A stretch of DNA of 10,056 bases. Origin: an uncultured Oscillospiraceae bacterium. GTDB lineage: Bacteria; Bacillota; Clostridia; Oscillospirales; Ruminococcaceae. A program made the translations under genes and the position numbers. A model generated the notes under the pieces. That model was not told the DNA's origin and ran no database searches. It saw only the letters and a list, made by a program, of their open reading frames with translations. Shown here piece by piece: positions 7,583 to 10,056 of this stretch (position 1 is its first letter; each line of letters starts with the position of its first letter). The stretch spans positions 1-10,056 of the forward strand of contig CAKSKU010000033.1 in the NCBI GenBank assembly GCA_934465295.1, in the 5' to 3' direction.

Positions 7583-8386
7583 TTACATAACTAATTTACA
7601 TAACTTATCCATATATATCTCCCCGGATGACTGCACAACGGTTACTTTGCAGCGATAACCTTCTCCGTTTCCAATCTGGAAATCGAAGTACTCACCGTCC
7701 GTAAAACTGCTGCACACTGCCATAATCGTTCCCCCATGAACCACGGCAGCAATTTTCAGATTCTCATCCCTGTTTTTCTGCTTTGCTGCATTTTGCTGTT
7801 TTTCTGTATTCTCCAGCTTTTCTAACTTCTTCTGATTGTCTGTATTCTTCTGATTCTTCACATTCCTGTCATTTTCTGCATTTTTATTTTCTGCATTTTT
7901 ATCTTCTGCATTTTTGTCTTCTTCATTTCTACCTATAACCCCGGCAATTGCAATCCGGAGCATCTCTTCAAATCCCTGCCTGCACCGTGCAATAAAGTCC
8001 TCCCGGCTTTCTCCTTCCGGAAAAGGGATTGTTCCGTTGCTGTCAATCCATGTCTGATACCGGCCATCTCCCTGCAGGTCCTGATAATTCTTTCCTTCAA
8101 AGAGTCCGAAGTCCATCTCCCGGAATTCCGGAATTATGTGCTGCTCACAGTCCCGAAACAAAAGCTCCGCTGTTTCCCGGCACCGTTCCATAGGACTGAC
8201 AAATAAGGCTTGTAAGGATGCCGGATCAGGATAGATGCCCTGCCTTTGAAAAGCCTTTAATTCCTCCCGTCCTTCTTCACTTAACGGCTCCTCCGTCCTC
8301 CCCAGATACCGGTGCTCACGATTGGCATTCGTTGCTCCGTGCCGGATCAGATAAACTTCTATTTGATTCTCTGACCGATTCCGCAT
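7583..8386 (-). CDS. cobC: CobC-like histidine phosphatase (alpha-ribazole phosphatase) with low-complexity insertion
   Basis: Probably removes the phosphate from alpha-ribazole phosphate or adenosylcobalamin phosphate at the end of the pathway. Catalytic pattern of the histidine phosphatase superfamily: RHG (15-17, nucleophile His16), SPMERCRETA (64-73, Arg68), EFREMDFGLFEG (87-98, likely acid Glu90) and VVHGGT (215-220, His217). At 267 residues it is about 60 longer than usual. The excess is a hydrophilic Lys/Asn/Glu stretch at about 153-209, partly (E/D)KNA repeats, placed between the two catalytic halves. The ATG start lies 28 bases inside the preceding gene with GAGGTG 11 bases upstream. 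The C-terminus ends in a duplicated KL motif (KLCKLVM) caused by a DNA duplication. The phosphatase call is strong; the exact substrate is inferred from context. Confidence 0.88.
   Translation of the reverse strand: MRNRSENQIEVYLIRHGATNANREHRYLGRTEEPLSEEGREELKAFQRQGIYPDPASLQALFVSPMERCRETAELLFRDCEQHIIPEFREMDFGLFEGKNYQDLQGDGRYQTWIDSNGTIPFPEGESREDFIARCRQGFEEMLRIAIAGVIGRNEEDKNAEDKNAENKNAENDRNVKNQKNTDNQKKLEKLENTEKQQNAAKQKNRDENLKIAAVVHGGTIMAVCSSFTDGEYFDFQIGNGEGYRCKVTVVQSSGEIYMDKLCKLVM
7874..7918. repeat. 15-base tandem repeat inside cobC
   Basis: Three near-identical 15-base units, TTCTGCATTTTTATT and single-base variants, lie at 7874-7888, 7889-7903 and 7904-7918 (plus strand). A degraded unit follows at 7919. 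On the coding strand they give repeated five-residue blocks (DKNAE/NKNAE). The low-complexity Lys/Asn/Glu-coding stretch continues down to about 7760 without clear periodicity. Confidence 0.88.
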
Positions 8387-8778
8387 AATACACGCACCAC
8401 CTCATCTGCTTTTTGTGCAAGCCGGATCAGAATTCTTCCGGTCTGCTCCCGATAGGTTCTTTCAAACGCATCCACCGGAACGATTCCGTTTCCGATTTCA
8501 TCACAAATCAGAATAACCTCCGGATGCTTCTCCACAAACTCCATCACATCCGCTTCCAGTTCCTCCGGGGTTCTTTTTCCTGCCAGTTCCTTCTTCACAA
8601 CATGATGGAAGTGATTGATAATCATCATCTTTTTTTCACCGCCTGCCTTTTTCCAGGCTTCCTGTATCTGTCCCTCTTCCGGAAGTACCCCATCAAAGAT
8701 AATACTCTTCCCGTTTCCTTCCTCTTGCAGGACATAATGCAATTTTCCCTGTGCCAGACCACCTATAATTAATTTCAT
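8359..8778 (-). CDS. Short second CobU-like protein (adenosylcobinamide kinase/guanylyltransferase family)
   Basis: A 139-residue CobU-family protein, against about 180 for the normal enzyme. The C-terminal half matches CobU well: VILICDEIGNGIVP (88-101), an Arg-rich helix ERTYREQTGR (106-115), and ADEVVRVLCGIGQRIK at the end. The N-terminus has a P-loop-like GGLAQGK (6-12), but the Ser/Thr usually following the Lys is Leu. The segment that in CobU holds the guanylylated His (His46 of the Salmonella enzyme) is missing. A His-rich NHFHHVV (55-61) sits about where CobU has its central ECVT-like strand. AGAGG lies 6 bases before the ATG, 10 bases after the cobS stop, and the gene overlaps cobC by 28 bases. 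It may be a kinase-only or accessory form; the function is open. Confidence 0.82.
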   Translation of the reverse strand: MKLIIGGLAQGKLHYVLQEEGNGKSIIFDGVLPEEGQIQEAWKKAGGEKKMMIINHFHHVVKKELAGKRTPEELEADVMEFVEKHPEVILICDEIGNGIVPVDAFERTYREQTGRILIRLAQKADEVVRVLCGIGQRIK

Positions 8779-8788
8779 GATTTTCCTC

Positions 8789-9553
8789 TTATATCAACTT
8801 ACCCACTACTGCCACTACAACCATCACCACTTCTTCACACAACAGCACAAACCATCCTGCGGTATCCCCGGTAATTCCACCGAGCTCCTTTTTTGTCCGG
8901 TGATGGTAATAGGCGAATATCAAAAGCGCCGCAAGTACCGCCGCCCCTCCCGGCAAAGGCGACTGCCACAGCATGAATGCAATACACAGGATTCCCTGTA
9001 CATAAAGGGAGGCTTTCACAATCCGCTTCTGTGCCCTGCTCGCAAACAGGTAAAGCAGGCCATCACTTTTCGCGGAGCGGAAGGTAACCACTGCAATGCC
9101 GCTTAATACTCTCGACAACACAAATCCGGCACAGACAATCCAAAGTCCGCTTTCCTTTTTAATCTCTGAGAACGCGCCCAGATAAATCAGGCCGTAAAGT
9201 GCCAGCATAATCACCGAAAACGCTCCAATATGGGAATCCTTCAGTATTTCCAGCTTCTTCTCCTTCGGCTGGTACGAGTGGAACGCGTCCATCGTATCCA
9301 TGAAGCCATCCACATGAAAACCGCCGGTAATGAGCAGAGGAATGGCTGCCCCTCCCATTGTATAGCAAAGCATTCCCAGTTCAGCCTGTTTACATAACAT
9401 GGACCAAAGAACAATACCAAGTCCGATCACCGCCCCAATCCATGGAAAAAAGCATAACATATATTTCATGTCTTCCTCTTTCCACTCAAACTGCGGCATC
9501 GGAATCCCCGAATACATGGAAAAAGAAATGACAAGAGCTTTTAACAGTTTCAT
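8789..9553 (-). CDS. cobS: Adenosylcobinamide-GDP ribazoletransferase (cobalamin synthase, CobS)
   Basis: Integral membrane enzyme that joins adenosylcobinamide-GDP to alpha-ribazole (phosphate), the last assembly step. The 254-residue protein has the family blocks FSMYSGIPMP (11-20), the acidic GGFHVDGFMDTMDA (77-90, Asp residues for metal and substrate binding) and DSHIGAFS (106-113). Hydrophobic segments lie near 33-53, 64-78, 112-128, 135-155 and 180-213, with a final one at 234-254. The ATG overlaps the cobU stop as ATGA, and AAAGGA is 8 bases upstream. It lies between two CobU-like genes. Length and motifs are normal. Confidence 0.96.
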   Translation of the reverse strand: MKLLKALVISFSMYSGIPMPQFEWKEEDMKYMLCFFPWIGAVIGLGIVLWSMLCKQAELGMLCYTMGGAAIPLLITGGFHVDGFMDTMDAFHSYQPKEKKLEILKDSHIGAFSVIMLALYGLIYLGAFSEIKKESGLWIVCAGFVLSRVLSGIAVVTFRSAKSDGLLYLFASRAQKRIVKASLYVQGILCIAFMLWQSPLPGGAAVLAALLIFAYYHHRTKKELGGITGDTAGWFVLLCEEVVMVVVAVVGKLI

Positions 9554-10056
9554 AATAACGTTCCTTTCCAGACAACCGGAATACCGGTCACAACTTCAAT
9601 CACGGTATCGGCCATGGCAGCCAGCCTTTCATTGACCTGCCCCATCGCCTCGATATATTCCGCGGTCGTTTCTTCGTAGGAAATGCCATCCTCAAATACA
9701 TTATTTGTCACGATAAGAAAGTGGGCAAGCTGGCTGTTCAGTGCTTCTATTCCATCGAGAATCTGTGCGGTCACCTCATCCCTTAACCGGATTTTATTTT
9801 CTGCAAACATTTCATTTGCAACCAGATTGGACATACATTCCAGGAGTGCCGTATCCCGTATGAACGGTACGGAATTTTCCGGCCGATTGATCGTCACAGC
9901 TTCCTCCTGAAATTGATTGGACGGCTTTGCAATTCTCTGCGCTGCTTTTGTAAGATCCCTTGACTGCTCAATCGTCGTAAAGCCTTTCCCGGCACGGAGC
10001 CTTTGATGACGTCTGATTTTGGCAAGGCTTTCTTCCCCAAACGGCTGCATGGTCGC
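9550..10056 (-). CDS. cobU: Adenosylcobinamide kinase / adenosylcobinamide-phosphate guanylyltransferase (CobU), 5' end outside window
   Basis: Phosphorylates adenosylcobinamide and transfers GMP to form adenosylcobinamide-GDP. The frame is open to base 10056, beginning Ala-Thr-Met, which aligns with the IAT strand of CobU; about 30-35 residues, including the P-loop, must lie outside. The Met at 10050 is therefore internal, not the start. Seen in the 168 residues: a helix KIRRHQRLR whose His (residue 17 of the visible part) aligns with the guanylylated His46 of Salmonella CobU, LLECMSNLVANEMF, VTNN, and RLAAMADTVIEVVTGIPVVWKG at the end. The usual NE(V/I)GxGIVP block and its following Arg-containing helix are replaced by NNVFEDGISYEETTAEYIEAMG. 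The stop overlaps the cobS start by 4 bases. Confidence 0.92.
   Translation of the reverse strand, partial: ATMQPFGEESLAKIRRHQRLRAGKGFTTIEQSRDLTKAAQRIAKPSNQFQEEAVTINRPENSVPFIRDTALLECMSNLVANEMFAENKIRLRDEVTAQILDGIEALNSQLAHFLIVTNNVFEDGISYEETTAEYIEAMGQVNERLAAMADTVIEVVTGIPVVWKGTLL

Larger units (their letters stand above)
7423..7593. repeat. 10-base direct repeats flanking the cobC-cbiB spacer
   Basis: TACATAACTA occurs exactly at 7423-7432 and again at 7584-7593 (plus strand), 151 bases apart. The right copy covers the last codons of cobC. A further partial copy, TACATAACT at 7597-7605, makes an 11-base tandem (TTTACATAACT at 7582-7592 and 7595-7605). Such flanking copies are what a target-site duplication would look like. 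Confidence 0.6.

Noticed and set aside
1..10056. tRNA, rRNA, CRISPR array, insertion sequence or phage genes
   Set aside because: Nothing resembling these was seen; almost all sequence is accounted for by the cobalamin genes.

Overview
The window is one stretch of an anaerobic (cobalt-early) cobalamin biosynthesis cluster. Every gene lies on the minus strand, so transcription runs from high to low coordinates. Twelve genes can be read, two of them cut by the window edges. The tight packing (4-base ATGA/GTGA overlaps and longer ones), purine-rich Shine-Dalgarno sequences, one GTG and one TTG start, moderate base composition and the style of the proteins suggest a Clostridia-type member of the Bacillota, most likely a gut Lachnospiraceae. 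That placement is an inference, not a search result.

Layout in transcription order. The nucleotide-loop and lower-ligand genes come first: cobU (5' end outside the window), cobS, a short second CobU-like gene, and a CobC-like phosphatase. A 190-base non-coding stretch with several inverted repeats and flanking direct repeats (7393-7582) follows. Next come cbiB and cobD, which make and attach the aminopropanol linker, then the corrin-ring genes cbiC, cbiD, cbiF, cbiG, cbiH and a cobK/cbiJ reductase that leaves the window at base 1.

Functionally, CbiH, CbiF, CbiG, CbiD, CobK/CbiJ and CbiC cover ring contraction through to cobyrinic acid. CobD and CbiB give adenosylcobinamide phosphate. CobU activates it with GDP, CobS joins it to alpha-ribazole (phosphate), and CobC dephosphorylates. 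Not seen here, but needed for a complete pathway, are cbiK/cbiX, cbiL, cbiE/cbiT, cbiA, cbiP, cobA-type adenosyltransferase and cobT. They presumably lie outside the window. No cobalamin riboswitch was recognised here.

The pathway itself is ordinary. The unusual points are: (1) two CobU-like proteins around cobS that seem to have lost different conserved parts; (2) an in-frame low-complexity insertion, built partly of 15-base repeats, splitting the catalytic halves of the CobC phosphatase; (3) a 33-base tandem repeat giving an 11-residue repeat in the CbiG linker; and (4) the structured cobC-cbiB spacer, which could be a small mobile element or an RNA element. I found no convincing evidence for an undescribed multi-gene system.
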